A stretch of DNA of 64,000 nucleotides, from NCBI RefSeq assembly GCF_014207845.1, contig NZ_JACHLC010000003.1, forward strand, positions 391,715-455,714, in the 5' to 3' direction. Each line of letters opens with the position of its first letter. Positions within the stretch are counted from its first letter, which is position 1. A program made the translations under genes and the position numbers. Positions 51,369-61,800 of the stretch are shown here, piece by piece. Source of the DNA: Chryseobacterium shigense (GTDB taxonomy: Bacteria; Bacteroidota; Bacteroidia; Flavobacteriales; Weeksellaceae). The notes under the pieces are model-generated. The model ran no database searches and was not told where the DNA came from. It saw only the letters and a program-made list of their open reading frames with translations.

Positions 51369-52220
51369 ATGGTTGCTATTGTTGATAGTGGGTCTACCAA
51401 GTCAGATTGGGTAATACTGGATGATTTCAAAAAAGTGTTTTTAAAAACGGAAACCATCGGCTTTAATCCCAATTTTATCAACCGGGAACTCATTGTCCCT
51501 GAAATAGAAAAGAACAGCAGCCTTATACTGGTTAAAAATTCCATAACGAAGATTTTCTTCTATGGCTCAGGGTGCGGTGTGAAAAAAAACTGCGAAACTA
51601 TTGAGGAAGAACTCAAAAAGATTTTTACAAAAGCTGAAATTACAGTGAAAGAAGATCTTATGGCTGCAGCTTATGCCGCATACAACGGAAAGCCTGCTGT
51701 GGTATGTATTTTAGGTACAGGTTCCAATTCCTGCTATTTCGATGGTGAAAAGCTTAAGATAGAATTACCTTCCCTGGGTTTTCTTATGGGAGATGAAGGA
51801 AGCGGAAGTGCTATCGGGAAACAGCTTGTACGCAGATATTTTATGAAAAAGCTGCCTGGAGATCTTCATGCAGAATTCGAGCAGACTTACGGACTGAAAA
51901 TAGAGGAGGCTTTGAAAAACATGTATCACAGTCCGAGACCTAATGCCTGGCTGGCAGATTTCAACAAATTTGTAATGGAAAGAAAGGATCATCCTTACTT
52001 TAAAAATATGGTATTTGAAGAAATGAAAAACTTCTTTGAATACCAGGTGATTCCCTATGAAGAATCAAAAGAAGCCGAGATCAATTTCATCGGCTCTATC
52101 GCTTATTATTACGAAAATGTTCTCCGCTCTGTTGCGGCAGAACTTCATTTAAATGTGGGCCATGTTGTTCAGAAGCCCATCGAGAGTTTAGTAAACTACC
52201 ATATTAAGTATATACTTTAA
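51369..52220 (+). CDS. N-acetylglucosamine-kinase-like BadF/BadG ATPase family protein
   Basis: 283 residues. ASKHA fold: phosphate-1 loop VDSGSTKSDW at the N-terminus, phosphate-2 CILGTGSNSCYFDG and the adenosine region LGFLMGDEGSGSAIGKQLVR. Such proteins in Bacteroidota phosphorylate GlcNAc or glucosamine from peptidoglycan or chitin. It lies 16 bases before the malic enzyme gene. Sugar specificity not readable. Confidence 0.87.
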   Translation: MVAIVDSGSTKSDWVILDDFKKVFLKTETIGFNPNFINRELIVPEIEKNSSLILVKNSITKIFFYGSGCGVKKNCETIEEELKKIFTKAEITVKEDLMAAAYAAYNGKPAVVCILGTGSNSCYFDGEKLKIELPSLGFLMGDEGSGSAIGKQLVRRYFMKKLPGDLHAEFEQTYGLKIEEALKNMYHSPRPNAWLADFNKFVMERKDHPYFKNMVFEEMKNFFEYQVIPYEESKEAEINFIGSIAYYYENVLRSVAAELHLNVGHVVQKPIESLVNYHIKYIL

Positions 52221-52236
52221 TAAAAAACAAAATTTT

Positions 52237-54525
52237 ATGTCAAGTAAAACCCACCGCGACGAAAAGAACTTTAATCAGGCCGCGTTAGATTATCATAAAG
52301 CCGAACCTAAAGGAAAGATCGAAGTTATTCCTTCAAAACCACACTCGTCACAAAGAGATCTGTCATTGGCGTACTCACCGGGGGTAGCAGTTCCTTGTAT
52401 GGAGATCCATGATAAACCTGAAACGGTGTACGATTATACGGGAAAAGGTAACCTGGTAGCCGTAATTTCAAATGGAACGGCTGTGCTGGGACTTGGAGAT
52501 ATCGGAGCGGAAGCTTCAAAACCGGTAATGGAAGGAAAAGGTCTTTTGTTTAAGATCTTTGCAGATATCAACGTTTTTGATATTGAAATCAATGAAAAAG
52601 ATCCGGACAAATTTATTCAGATTGTAAAAGGTATTGCACCTACATTCGGTGGGATCAACCTTGAAGATATTAAAGCTCCTGAAGCATTCTATATTGAGCA
52701 GAAACTTAAAGAAGAGCTTGATATTCCTTTAATGCATGATGACCAGCACGGGACAGCAATTATTTCTGCTGCTGCTTTAATCAATGCTTTACAGATTGCC
52801 AATAAAAACATCGGAGAAGTAAAAATGGTGGTGAACGGAGCCGGAGCGGCTGCCATTGCCTGTACCAACTTATACATTTCTTTAGGCCTGAAAAGAGAAA
52901 ATGTCCTGATGTGTGACAGTAAAGGAGTGATCAACCATAAAAGAGAAAACCTTACCCCTGAAAAACTGGATTTTATTGCCAATACAGATATTGAAACACT
53001 GGAAGATGCAGTGAAAGGTTCAGATGTTTTCATCGGATTGTCCAAAGGAAACGTAATGACTCCGGAAATGCTTTCCACCATGAAAGAGAATCCTATTGTT
53101 TTCGCATTGGCCAACCCTGACCCTGAAATCGCATACGATCTTGCCCTTGAAACCCGTAAAGATGTGATCATGGCAACCGGAAGAAGTGATTATCCTAACC
53201 AGGTGAACAACGTGCTGGGATTCCCTTACATTTTCCGTGGCGCGTTGGATGTTCAGGCAAAAGGAATTAATGAAGAAATGAAGCTGGCAGCCGTACATGC
53301 TATTGCAGATCTTGCGAAAGAGCCTGTACCGGAAGCGGTAATCCTTGCTTATAATGTTCAGAATTTACAGTTCGGAAGAGAATATTTCATTCCGAAACCA
53401 TTTGATAACAGGCTTATCACCAAAGTATCCAGTGCCGTGGCAAAAGCAGCTATTGAAAGCGGTATTGCAGGAAAAAGCATTGAGGATTTCGAAGAATACG
53501 AAAACCAGCTGCTCGACAGAATGGGACGAGACGAAAAGCTCGTAAGAATGATGCAGAGCCGTGCAAGATCCAATCCGAAAAGAATTACCTTAGGAAATGC
53601 CGAAGAATATAATGTATTGAAGGCAGCGCAAATCCTTTACGAAGAAGGCATTGCATTCCCAAGTCTTTTGGGAGACAAGAAATACATCAAAGAACAGATG
53701 GAACGCTACAGCATCAATCTGGATGTTCCGATTATTGATCCAAGCGACGACGATCAGAAAGAAAACAGGAAAAAATACAGGGAAACCCTTTGGAAACTTC
53801 GCCAGAGAAAAGGAATGAACGAGTACAAAGCAAAAAGATATGTACGCCAGAGAGATTATTTCGGGCCATTAATGCTGAGACATGGTGATACAGACGGACT
53901 TATCGTAGGTTTTTCTAAAAACTATACTTCAGTGCTTCGTCCCGTTTTAGAAGTGATTGAAAAAGATAAAGGAGTAGATAAAGTAGCGGCCATGATGATG
54001 ATTCTTTCAGAAAAGAAACCTATTTTCTTCGCTGATACATCCATCAATCAGAATCCTACCGCAGAAGACCTTGTGAATATTGCTAAAATGGCAGAAATCA
54101 CAGTGAAATCTTTTGCCATAGAGCCTAGAATTGCCATGCTTGGTTTTGAAAACTTTGCTGCCATTTCCGATACTTCCAAAAAAGTAGCGAAAGCGGTAAG
54201 CATTCTTCACGAAAAATATCCTAAAATGGTGGTTGATGGTGAAATTCAGCCGGATTTTGCAATGAATGCCGATCATTTAAGTGATTATCCATTCTCAAAA
54301 CTGGAAACAACTCCTGCCAATACCTTCATTTTCCCGAATCTTGAAAGTGCCAACCTTTCCTACAAGATCATCAGAGGAATGAAAGTGGCGCAGGTGATCG
54401 GGCCAATCCTGATGGGATTAAAACAGCCTGTGCATGTATTGCAGATGCGTTCCAGTGTAGATGAAATTGTAAACCTGGCAACGGTTGCAGTACTTGATGC
54501 CCAGAGAAGAGAAAATAAAAAATAA
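52237..54525 (+). CDS. maeB: NADP-dependent malic enzyme, two-domain type
   Basis: 762 residues. N-terminal malic domain with [15 protein letters not shown] and [21 protein letters not shown], Rossmann NAD(P) domain with [19 protein letters not shown]. The C-terminal 330 residues form a phosphotransacetylase-like domain ([30 protein letters not shown]) that is regulatory, not catalytic, in known members. It decarboxylates malate to pyruvate and NADPH. Length and order match MaeB. Confidence 0.95.
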   Translation: MSSKTHRDEKNFNQAALDYHKAEPKGKIEVIPSKPHSSQRDLSLAYSPGVAVPCMEIHDKPETVYDYTGKGNLVAVISNGTAVLGLGDIGAEASKPVMEGKGLLFKIFADINVFDIEINEKDPDKFIQIVKGIAPTFGGINLEDIKAPEAFYIEQKLKEELDIPLMHDDQHGTAIISAAALINALQIANKNIGEVKMVVNGAGAAAIACTNLYISLGLKRENVLMCDSKGVINHKRENLTPEKLDFIANTDIETLEDAVKGSDVFIGLSKGNVMTPEMLSTMKENPIVFALANPDPEIAYDLALETRKDVIMATGRSDYPNQVNNVLGFPYIFRGALDVQAKGINEEMKLAAVHAIADLAKEPVPEAVILAYNVQNLQFGREYFIPKPFDNRLITKVSSAVAKAAIESGIAGKSIEDFEEYENQLLDRMGRDEKLVRMMQSRARSNPKRITLGNAEEYNVLKAAQILYEEGIAFPSLLGDKKYIKEQMERYSINLDVPIIDPSDDDQKENRKKYRETLWKLRQRKGMNEYKAKRYVRQRDYFGPLMLRHGDTDGLIVGFSKNYTSVLRPVLEVIEKDKGVDKVAAMMMILSEKKPIFFADTSINQNPTAEDLVNIAKMAEITVKSFAIEPRIAMLGFENFAAISDTSKKVAKAVSILHEKYPKMVVDGEIQPDFAMNADHLSDYPFSKLETTPANTFIFPNLESANLSYKIIRGMKVAQVIGPILMGLKQPVHVLQMRSSVDEIVNLATVAVLDAQRRENKK

Positions 54526-54546
54526 TAAAAGATTTATTTCTTTAAT

Positions 54547-54587
54547 AAAAGCAGTACACAGATTTAGTGTACTGCTTTTTTATTTTT
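54547..54587 (+). terminator. intrinsic terminator after maeB
   Basis: AAGCAGTACAC (54549-54559) and GTGTACTGCTT (54567-54577) pair perfectly around AGATTTA, followed by T5 and a second T run. It isolates the small peptide gene downstream. Confidence 0.9.
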
Positions 54588-54791
54588 GATGTGCTGTAGT
54601 ATCCGGAATTGATGAATTTCTCTTTGATTCCTGATAAAAAAGCAATTTGAAAATCAGTAAAAAATAGATGATATTATTATAAAGTAATATAAGCTTTGTT
54701 TAAAAAGGTAAGTTTAAACATTGTTGTAATTATTTATTATTGAATAAATAATTATAGTATTTGGTTTTTTTAAATAAATTTCAGTAAAAAT

Positions 54792-54821
54792 TTGTTGATT
54801 TTGTAAAAAATAATATATTTA
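54792..54821 (+). promoter_or_regulatory. promoter of the cysteine-rich peptide gene
   Basis: TTG at 54792-54794, 19 bases, then TATATTTA at 54814-54821 (last base off consensus). The remaining upstream DNA back to 54588 is very AT-rich with no other signal. Confidence 0.55.
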
Positions 54822-54849
54822 CATGGATTTTAAAAAATAAATAATTATC

Positions 54850-55047
54850 ATGAAAAACATTAAGAAACTTTCAAGAGAAAATTTGAAGCAGATAAGTGGA
54901 GCAGGAGTTAGAGATCAGCCTATTCAATCTCCGGACGGAACACTATATTGTCTTCCATCCCAAGGGCAGCTGTGTTTAGTAGGCTGTACACCAACTTGTG
55001 TAAATGGACCGTGTTATCTTCAGGCGTGCTTTGATGTAAATCCTTAG
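54850..55047 (+). CDS. double-glycine-type leader peptide with six-cysteine core
   Basis: 65 residues. The leader MKNIKKLSRENLKQISGA has the hydrophobic spacing of C39-processed leaders, with L7, S8, L12 and I15 at -12, -11, -7 and -4 if cleavage follows G17-A18. The predicted 47-residue core has cysteines at 34, 42, 46, 50, 55 and 60, enough for three disulfides, and is rich in Gly, Pro and Gln. The gene is alone, with its own promoter and terminator. The C39 exporter and VKOR-thioredoxin fusion at 42128-46068 are the natural partners, about 9 kb away. It could be a bacteriocin or a signal; no homologue is recognised. Confidence 0.8.
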   Translation: MKNIKKLSRENLKQISGAGVRDQPIQSPDGTLYCLPSQGQLCLVGCTPTCVNGPCYLQACFDVNP

Positions 55048-55081
55048 AATTTATCAAGTTCAATCATTCATTGAATCATAG

Positions 55082-55107
55082 AACCTGTCCGTTTGGACGG
55101 GTTTTTT
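55082..55107 (+). terminator. intrinsic terminator after the peptide gene
   Basis: AACCTGTCC pairs with GGACGGGTT (one U-G pair) around GTTT, followed by T4. Confidence 0.85.
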
Positions 55108-55197
55108 GTATTTATATAAATTCATTGAATTGACAGTCAAAAATTAAGTTAAAAACCATTCGTGTGTTAAATGAAAATATTAATTAGTTTAAATTGC

Positions 55198-55205
55198 TAT
55201 ATTTG
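55198..55205 (+). promoter_or_regulatory. -7 element of the ruvA-sprA promoter
   Basis: TATATTTG, 19 bases before the ruvA start, giving a very short leader. No good TTG at -33. Confidence 0.6.
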
Positions 55206-55224
55206 GGAGTTTTAAAAATTAATA

Positions 55225-55809
55225 ATGATATTTTCCTTAAAAGGCAGCGTTCAAGAACTTACGCCCACCTACGCAGTAATTGATGTACAAGGAGTTGGTT
55301 ACTATGTAGGTATCAGTTTGATGACCTCCCAGGCCCTGGCACTGAATAAGCCGACATTTTTATTTACCCAGCAAATTATACGGGAAGACGCCCATCTTCT
55401 CTTTGGATTTAACACTCGTTCAGAAAAAGAAATGTTCAATTTGTTAATAAGCGTTAACGGAGTAGGAGCTGTTTCTGCCCTTATATTACTTTCCACTTTA
55501 AGCCTTGAAGAGATAGCTTCGGCTATCCTCTCCAGAAACAGTGCACTCATTCAAAAAGCCAAAGGAATTGGGGCTAAAACTGCAGAGAGAATCATCGTTG
55601 ATTTGAAAGATAAAGTCCAAAAATTCAGCGTTGCAGAAGAAAATATTTCTTCTTTTGTGGATAATAAAGTCAAGGAAGAATCGTTATCTGCATTAGAAGT
55701 TTTAGGGATTCCAAAACGAATGAGCGAGAAAATAGCAGACAGAATGATGAAGCAGAATCCGGAGATCTCCGTAGAAGAATTGGTAAAACAAATTTTAAAA
55801 AACATTTAA
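55225..55809 (+). CDS. ruvA: Holliday junction branch migration protein RuvA
   Basis: 194 residues. N-terminal OB fold (VIDVQGVGYYVGIS, REDAHLLFGFNTRSEKEMF), central helix-hairpin-helix pair (SVNGVGAVSALILLS and KGIGAKTAERIIVDLKDK) and a C-terminal domain that contacts RuvB. It binds four-way junctions. The gene is followed within seven bases by sprA, an arrangement I recall from other Flavobacteriia. Confidence 0.95.
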   Translation: MIFSLKGSVQELTPTYAVIDVQGVGYYVGISLMTSQALALNKPTFLFTQQIIREDAHLLFGFNTRSEKEMFNLLISVNGVGAVSALILLSTLSLEEIASAILSRNSALIQKAKGIGAKTAERIIVDLKDKVQKFSVAEENISSFVDNKVKEESLSALEVLGIPKRMSEKIADRMMKQNPEISVEELVKQILKNI

Positions 55810-55815
55810 CATTTG

Positions 55816-58800
55816 GTGGCGAATAATAAGCATCTGAAAATATTTTTGTTCCTGTCGTTCCTGTGCATGTCAGTAAGTTCCTTTGCACAGGTGCGTGATA
55901 CTGCGATCATAAAGAAAGACTATCAACTGGCCGATCCTACAAGGTATGAAGCCTTTTACGACATAAAAACCGGAATGTATTACGTATACCCTAAAATTGG
56001 GAATACATTTACAGGTCCGCCTACAGCAATGTCACCCGAAGAGTATAAAGAATTTATGCTCGCAACACAGTCAAAAGCGTACTACAAAGAAAAATCCGAT
56101 AAATACAGTCTCCTTTACAGAAGAGATAGAACAGATGCCCGTAAAAAAGGGCTTATTCCGTCTTTAATGATCAACAACAGGCTGTTTGAAACCATTTTTG
56201 GGAGTAATAAAATAGAGATCATTCCTTCAGGATATGCTTCTTTAGACTTTGCCGGGCTGTATCAGAAGATAGATAACCCTCTGATTCTGCCACAGAACAG
56301 AACCAGTTTTACCTTTGATATAGACCAGAGAATACAGCTGGGATTATTAGGTAAAGTAGGAGAAAACCTCCAGTTGAAAGCCAATTACGATACCCAGAGT
56401 GGTTTTGCATTCGAAAACAGAATGAACCTCGTGTGGCAGGCAAAAGGAAACTGGAAAGACCTTCAGTCCAAAGGCCTTGGCGATGTAGACAAGCCTAATG
56501 CAGGAGGCGAAGATAAAATCATTAAAAGAGTAGAATTCGGTAATGTGAATATGCCGCTTTCTACCAGTCTTATCCGTGGTTCACAGTCGTTATTCGGTGT
56601 AAAAACAGAATTCCAGCTGGGAAAAACTTACGGAACAGTAGTTCTTTCCCAACAGCAGGGTGAAGCCCGTAATATTGTAGTACAGGGCGGAGGTGTTATG
56701 AATAACTTTAAAGTTAACGCCATTGACTATGAAGACAACCAACACTTCTTCCTGGGACACTATTTCCTGGACCGTTATGACAATGCATTGACTAATTATC
56801 CTCAGATCAACTCCACAGTTAACGTTACCAGATTGGAAGTCTGGGTGCTTGATCAGGGGAACAGTAACCTTGCTTACCAGAAAAGCATTATTGGTATCAG
56901 GGATTTGGGAGAAGGAGCTTCAGGACTGCCGGACAACTCCCAGAACGGGTTGTATCAGTCCGTTAATGCAGCTGTAGGAGTAAGAGAAGCCGGTAAAAAT
57001 TACGCAACAACCTTTCAGGGGCAGATGTTTCCGGGAAGCACACAGCCGTATGATAACGGAGAACAGTTTATTTTCAATACCAAAGCAAGAAGGCTGAATG
57101 CTAATGAATATACATTGCAGCCTCAATTAGGATATATTTCATTGAACCAGAAGCTGAACGAAAATCAGCTTCTAGCCGTTTCATACTCCTTTACCGATGG
57201 TACCAACAAAGTCTATAAAGTAGGGGAATTCTCCGAAGAAAGTCCCGTATTGGTAACCAAAGTTCTTAGAGTAAACAATAAAGTAAACACAGAATCTCCG
57301 ATGTGGGACCTGATGATGAAAAACATCTATTCCCTGGATGCAGGACAGGTAGCACAGGATAACTTTATTCTTAATGTTTTCTACAGAGACCCGAAAACCG
57401 GAGGTAAAGTAAACTACCTTCCGGGTACACCTGTTCAGAATCAAAATTTATTAAAATTACTTAACTGGGACCGTCTTAATATGAACGGTGATATCCAGGC
57501 CAGCAGCGGGGTATTGGGAGACGGTATTTTTGACTTTGTTAACGGGATCACCATCAGGCCGGAAACCGGAAGAATTATCTTTACCAAAGTACAGCCTTTC
57601 GGAAGCTTTATGCAGAGCCAGGTGGGGAACGATCCTCAGATTGTTTTCACAGATCTCTACAAACAGCAGAAGCAGGTGGCATCTTCAAGTAACCTTGCCC
57701 AAAGATATACCATAGAAGGGCGATATAAAGGAACACAGGGACAGGGGATTTCCCTTGGAGCTGTAAACGTGCCGCAGGGATCTGTAAAAGTTACTGCAAA
57801 CGGTGTTCAGCTTACGGAAGGTGTAGACTATACCGTAGATTATATGCTCGGAACGGTAACAATTATCAATGAAAATGTTAAACAGTCCGGACAGGCTATC
57901 AATATCTCATTAGAAAACCAGCTTACCTTTAATACCCAAAGGAAAAGATTCTTAGGTTTAAATTTAGAAAGAAGGTTCAATGAGAACTTCATATTAGGAG
58001 GAACAGTTGTTAATTATTCCGAATCTCCGCTTACCCAAAAGGTAAACTATGGGCAGGAGGCTGTTAACAATACAATGGCCGGAATCAATATGATGTATAA
58101 TAATCAGGTTCCTTTCCTGACAAGGCTTACAGACAAGATTCCATTTGTAAATACTGAAGCTCCATCCAATCTGAACTTCAAAATGGAAGCGGCATACCTT
58201 CTTCCGGGATTGAATAAAGGAACGAATGACCAGTCTTATGTAGATGATTTCGAACAGACAACCTCTAAAATATCCTTAAAAGAACCTGCGGCCTGGAGTC
58301 TGGCCTCAAGACCAGAGAAAAACCTTGCGCCTCCATTTAACGGGGCTCCGGGTGATGATGCTCTTACAAGCGGTTATGGGAGAGGGCTTTTATCATGGTA
58401 TAATATTGACCCTAGATTCTGGGGAGTAGGAGGTAGAGCGCCTGCGGGAATTACACCACAGTCTGTTTCCAACCACGCGTCCAGAAGAGTTCAGACTTCC
58501 GAAATTTATAATAACAGAGATTTTGTTGCAGGTGAGCAGACCTTCACCAATACTTTGGATATATCCTACTATCCTCAGGAAAAAGGACCATACAACGTTA
58601 ATCCTGGTTCTGAAACAGCTGCTTCCAGATGGGCGGGTATCATGAGACCTGTAAGTGTTTCCAATTTTGTAAATTCAAATATAGAATACGTTGAATTCTG
58701 GATGATGGACCCTTATGCGGATGGAAATGTTTTAGGAAATAATGCCAGACTTTTACTTCAGTTAGGAAACGTTTCCGAAGACATCCTGAAAGATGGGAAA

Positions 58801-61800
58801 ATGCAATATGAAAATGGTCTTCCTACTCCGGGAGCGCCATCCACTACCACTACTTCCAATTGGGGAGTACAGCCTAAACAGCCACCAATCCTTTATGCGT
58901 TTTCAAGTGAAGGAGACGACAGAAGAGCTCAGGACTTAGGATACGACGGTTTAAACTCAGATCAGGAATCCATGAGGTTCGGAAATACATTTGTGAACCC
59001 GGTTACCAATCTGGTTGACCCTGCTGTGGATGATTTCGTATTCTTTATGTCGGATAAATTTACAGGCGGTCAGGCGGCATCTCTTGTTCAGAGATATAAA
59101 TATTTCAGAAATCCGGAAGGCAACTCACAGGCGAATTCACTAGAGGTGGCTTCACAAACTCCGGATGCGGAAGATATCAACAAAGATTATAACCTTGACC
59201 AAACAGAAAGCTACAACGAATATGTTGTGAAATTAGATAAGCCTAGCCTTGGATTAGGACAGAACAATATCGTAGATGTAAAAACTGTAAAGGCTACATT
59301 CCAGAACGGGCAGACTTCCGATGTAAAATGGTACTTATTCAGAATTCCTGTTTCCAAATATGCTGAAACTGATGCAGAAGGAGAAAAAAGTGCATCCGTA
59401 TTGAATAACGTAAGATTTGCGAGATTAATGCTTGCAGGTTTTGAGCAGACTTCCACTTTAAGATTCGGTACAATGGATTTGGTAAGATCAGACTGGAGAA
59501 GATATCCGAATAAGATTGCCAGTCCAACTGTAAACTCTACTGATGAAGGAATGGCTTCTGCTGATGTAAATATGAACAATAACTTTGAAGTAGGGAGTGT
59601 AAATATTGAGGAAAATGCATTGAACCAGCCTCCGTACGTATTGCCTCCGGGAATTGACAGACAGGTATTAAGCGGAAATGCAGGAGCACAGAGACAGAAT
59701 GAAGCTTCATTGTACATGAGAGTAGATAACCTTGCAGGAGAAGCAAGAGGAGTTTTCAAAAATACAACCCTGGATATGAGAAGATATAAAAAGCTTAAGC
59801 TTTTTGTACATGACCAGGCTCCAAACAGCAGAGACGTAGGTATTGATAAAGAAGCTAAATTCTTCATCCGTTTCGGAAGCGATGCTACAGATAACTATTA
59901 CGAATACGAATCTGAGATGATGCTTACCCAAAGTACAGCAACAACACCATTGGAAATATGGCCTGTTGAAAACAATGTTGATTTTGATATCCAGGACTTT
60001 GTAGATGCCAAGATCCGAAGAGATAAAAGCTCATCTAATGTTACCAACAGAACAATGGATAACGTTTTTGGTGATAATTCCAAAAGAATTTATATCAAAG
60101 GACGTCCAAGCTTAGGAAATGTTACGACCATTATGATCGGGGTAAGAAATACAAGCCGAAGCGAATCTATAACCAGGATTCTTTGGGTAAATGAGATCCG
60201 CCTTTCCGAAATTGAAAATGACGGAGGTTATGCAGGTAACGCAAGTTTGAACTTCAACCTCGGAGATTTTGCTACCGTGAACACAAATGCGTCTTATACT
60301 TCCGTAGGTTTCGGTAATATAGATTCAAAGCCGGCAGAAAGAAATCAGTCTACACAGTCTGCATTCAGTATTAATACTGCTGTAAACGTAGATAAATTCC
60401 TTCCTGAAAAAAGCGGGATGAAAATTCCTTTAAACTATTCCTATTCACAAACCATCGAGGATCCGAAATACAACCCTCTTGACACCGATGTGGAATTCAG
60501 CAAGGCAGCTAACAAGGAACAGCTTAAAAAAGTAGCGAGAACTTACACACAGCAAAGAAGTATTGGTGTTGTGAATATGCATAAGGAAAGAGTAAATCCA
60601 AATAAAAAACCTAAATTCTATGATATTGAGAACGTTTCTGTAACAGCCGTTTATAACGATGATTATTACAGGGATATTTACACATCCAAAAACTACAGAC
60701 AGTATCTGAGAGGGTACGTAGATTATAACTACACCTTCAAGCCGTGGGTAATTAAGCCATTCAACAAAATGATCAGTGATACGGCAAAATCCACGAAGTA
60801 TCTGAGATGGATCAAAGAATTCAACTTCAATCCGGTTCCTACAAGATTATCTTTCAGAACGGAAGTAGACAGGAACTATAATGAACTTGAGTTCAGAAAC
60901 GTAGAAGCAATCTTAAGTGGAAATACCGGCGACAGTTTTGCCGCCATTAAAAACAGAAACTTCTACTTCGGGTGGCAGTATGGTTTAGGATTTAAATTCA
61001 CCAAATCATTAAACCTGGAGATCAATTCCGCAACCAGAACCTTAAATGATAATGTAGATGTAAACGGAATGGATGATAAATCCATTTTTGGAAATGTATT
61101 CAGAGCGGGTAGACCGGTATTGTACAACCACAGGGTACAGCTTAATTACCAGCTGCCGTTCCAGTATCTTCCTTATTTGGATTTCATTCAGGCAGAAGTC
61201 GGATACGGGCTTACCTACAATTGGAATGCAAGATCCACGGCACTTCTTTCAAGCCCTGAAGGAAGCTTAGGTTCAGTAGGTCAGAATACAAACGTAATTC
61301 AGGCTACAGCTACTGCGGATATTCCTAAATTCTTCGGTCAGTTTAAATACTTCAAGAATATTTCGGCAAAACTGCAGAAACGTAAGCAGGAAATAGATTC
61401 ATTAAATAATGTATATACCCAGCAATGGGAGAAAAAGAGATACAGGTATAAGAATTATAAATTCAAAAATAAACTGACTCTTCTTCAAAGTGCAGCCTTC
61501 GCATTGACATCGTTCAAGCAGTTGGATATTAATTACTCTGAAAATAACGGAACAGTACTTCCGGGTCTGCTTTCAGCACCAAACATGTACGGTTATGGTC
61601 AGACACTGGGAGGCCCAACTATAGGATTCCTTTTAGGATCACAGGCTGATATCAGAAGAACCGTACTTGAAAACGGCTGGGTAAGCGATTCGCCTTACAT
61701 GACTGATCCTTATGTGAAAATGTTAACAAGAGAGTTAAGGGCCAATTTACAGATCGCTCCTATGAATGATTTAAGAATTGACCTCAGTGCGTTGCATAAC

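Noticed and set aside
52689..53171. 160-codon minus-strand frame inside maeB
   Set aside because: Shadow of the malic enzyme frame, which has all its motifs on the + strand.
59211..59867. 218-codon minus-strand frame inside sprA
   Set aside because: Antisense shadow of a strongly coding region; no domain, no start signal.
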